This document shows, piece after piece, positions 63,722 through 64,000 of a stretch of 64,000 nt of DNA. The position numbers and the translations under genes are program-made. Numbering within the stretch: the first letter of the stretch is position 1; each line of letters begins with the position of its first letter. Under the pieces are notes generated by a model. The model did no database searches and was not told where the DNA came from. It saw only the letters and a program-made list of their open reading frames with translations. This DNA comes from Actinophytocola sp035634895. Its GTDB lineage: Bacteria > Actinomycetota > Actinomycetes > Mycobacteriales > Pseudonocardiaceae. The stretch lies in the NCBI RefSeq assembly GCF_035634895.1, contig NZ_DASQCC010000223.1, positions 7,591 through 71,590 on the forward strand, written 5' to 3'.

Positions 63722-64000
63722 GTGGTTTCTGGCGAGCTGGGTTCGGATGGGGTTGCCGGGGGTGGGAGCCCCGAGGGGGAGGGCGGTGGTTCGTCAGGGG
63801 GTGGGGTTGGTCCCTCGCGGTTGAAGCCGCCGTCTGGTTTGGAGCTTGTCGAGGATGCTGACGGCTGGGTTAGTTTGAAGCCAGCCGTGGGATCCTCGCC
63901 CTCGCCCTCGCCCTCGCCCTCGCCCTCGCCGGCCACACCGTTCCCGTGCTGGCCAGCGAAGGGAACGGCCTCACGGTCAAAGGCGACGAGTTTCAATGGC
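63722..64000 (+). CDS. Incomplete gene after recA (recX position), low-complexity start
   Basis: An open frame starts GTG 3 nt after the recA stop and runs off the window (93 codons). Its beginning is Gly/Ser-rich, then LELVEDADGWVSLKPAV, then a Ser-Pro repeat (SPSPSPSPSP). recX normally follows recA in actinobacteria, so this could be an N-terminally extended RecX, but no RecX domain is reached. Treat as tentative. Confidence 0.4.
   Translation, partial: MVSGELGSDGVAGGGSPEGEGGGSSGGGVGPSRLKPPSGLELVEDADGWVSLKPAVGSSPSPSPSPSPSPATPFPCWPAKGTASRSKATSFNG
63895..63932. repeat. Hexanucleotide tandem repeat
   Basis: CCTCGC is repeated about six times (63895-63932), encoding Ser-Pro pairs in the plus frame; a candidate for slippage. 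Confidence 0.85.

Noticed and set aside
63715..63996. Minus-strand reading frame opposite the region after recA
   Set aside because: Low-complexity Gly-Glu repeat arising from CCTCGC runs, no start signal, and it ends inside the recA stop; the plus-strand frame in the recX position is more plausible.

Overview
This window is chromosomal DNA of a high-GC actinomycete. The best fit is a member of the Pseudonocardiaceae (Amycolatopsis, Lentzea or Saccharothrix type). The evidence is the actinobacterial qcrCAB complex, the mycothiol-dependent isomerase family, PimB-type phosphatidylinositol mannosylation, a PASTA kinase, wax-ester-synthase-like and LppM-type genes, and many GTG starts. From memory of family order, the first 50 kb keeps the order of the M. 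tuberculosis Rv2196-to-Rv2170 segment: qcrCAB, Rv2191-type exonuclease, RipC-type NlpC/P60, pimB, fadD15, Rv2186c, Rv2185c, Rv2184c, Rv2183c, Rv2182c, Rv2179c, aroG, pknL, Rv2175c, idsA2, metF, lppM, Rv2170. Lineage-specific blocks are inserted into this order.

Layout. 1-4.5 kb: respiratory qcrCAB with a coupled lipoprotein. 4.7-9.2 kb: an exonuclease/GIY-YIG gene followed by three inositol-catabolism genes. 9.3-17.9 kb: an NYN protein, a C40+M15 wall hydrolase, a 61-aa CxxC protein, a candidate c-di-AMP riboswitch before two tandem NlpC/P60 genes, a membrane metallopeptidase and pimB. 17.9-25.6 kb: a decayed FadD15, SRPBCC proteins, a GET3-like ATPase, a ROK kinase, an acyltransferase and an exoribonuclease. 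25.6-32.7 kb: a PPi-type phosphofructokinase, amidase, globin, DAHP synthase, a methyltransferase-TetR pair and a WS/DGAT enzyme. 32.7-43 kb: PASTA kinase and its partner, three small unknown genes, a carotenoid operon (GGPP synthase, CrtI, lipoprotein, CrtB) and metF. 43-51 kb: LppM, a DUF885 peptidase, a lower-GC island with a PfkB-like pseudokinase fusion and a GTP cyclohydrolase II, then GNAT, YbaK, HEPN, mycothiol isomerase and VOC genes. 51-64 kb: a Clp_N protein with a minisatellite, a MerR-like regulator, Lhr helicase, two tandem membrane Hsp70-like proteins, DUF3046, recA and the start of the next gene.

Two regulatory themes come directly from the DNA. (1) DNA damage: four exact matches and one near match to the RecA-NDp/PafBC promoter (TTGTCRGTG-N8-TANNNT) precede the exonuclease/GIY-YIG gene, the CxxC mini-protein, the VOC gene, lhr (one mismatch) and recA. 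Perfect or near-perfect LexA boxes precede the HEPN operon and recA. (2) Leaderless transcription: at least twelve starts have a TANNNT hexamer 6-8 nt upstream and no ribosome-binding site.

The most unusual elements are a recurring 26-bp intergenic motif that in two places forms the start of a short leader ORF reading MSGAC-x-A-x-H (one overlaps the metF start as ATGA), a three-copy family of long intergenic palindromes, the PfkB-pseudokinase/RibA pair, and the damage-promoter-driven mini-protein. No tRNA, rRNA, CRISPR array, insertion sequence or prophage was seen.
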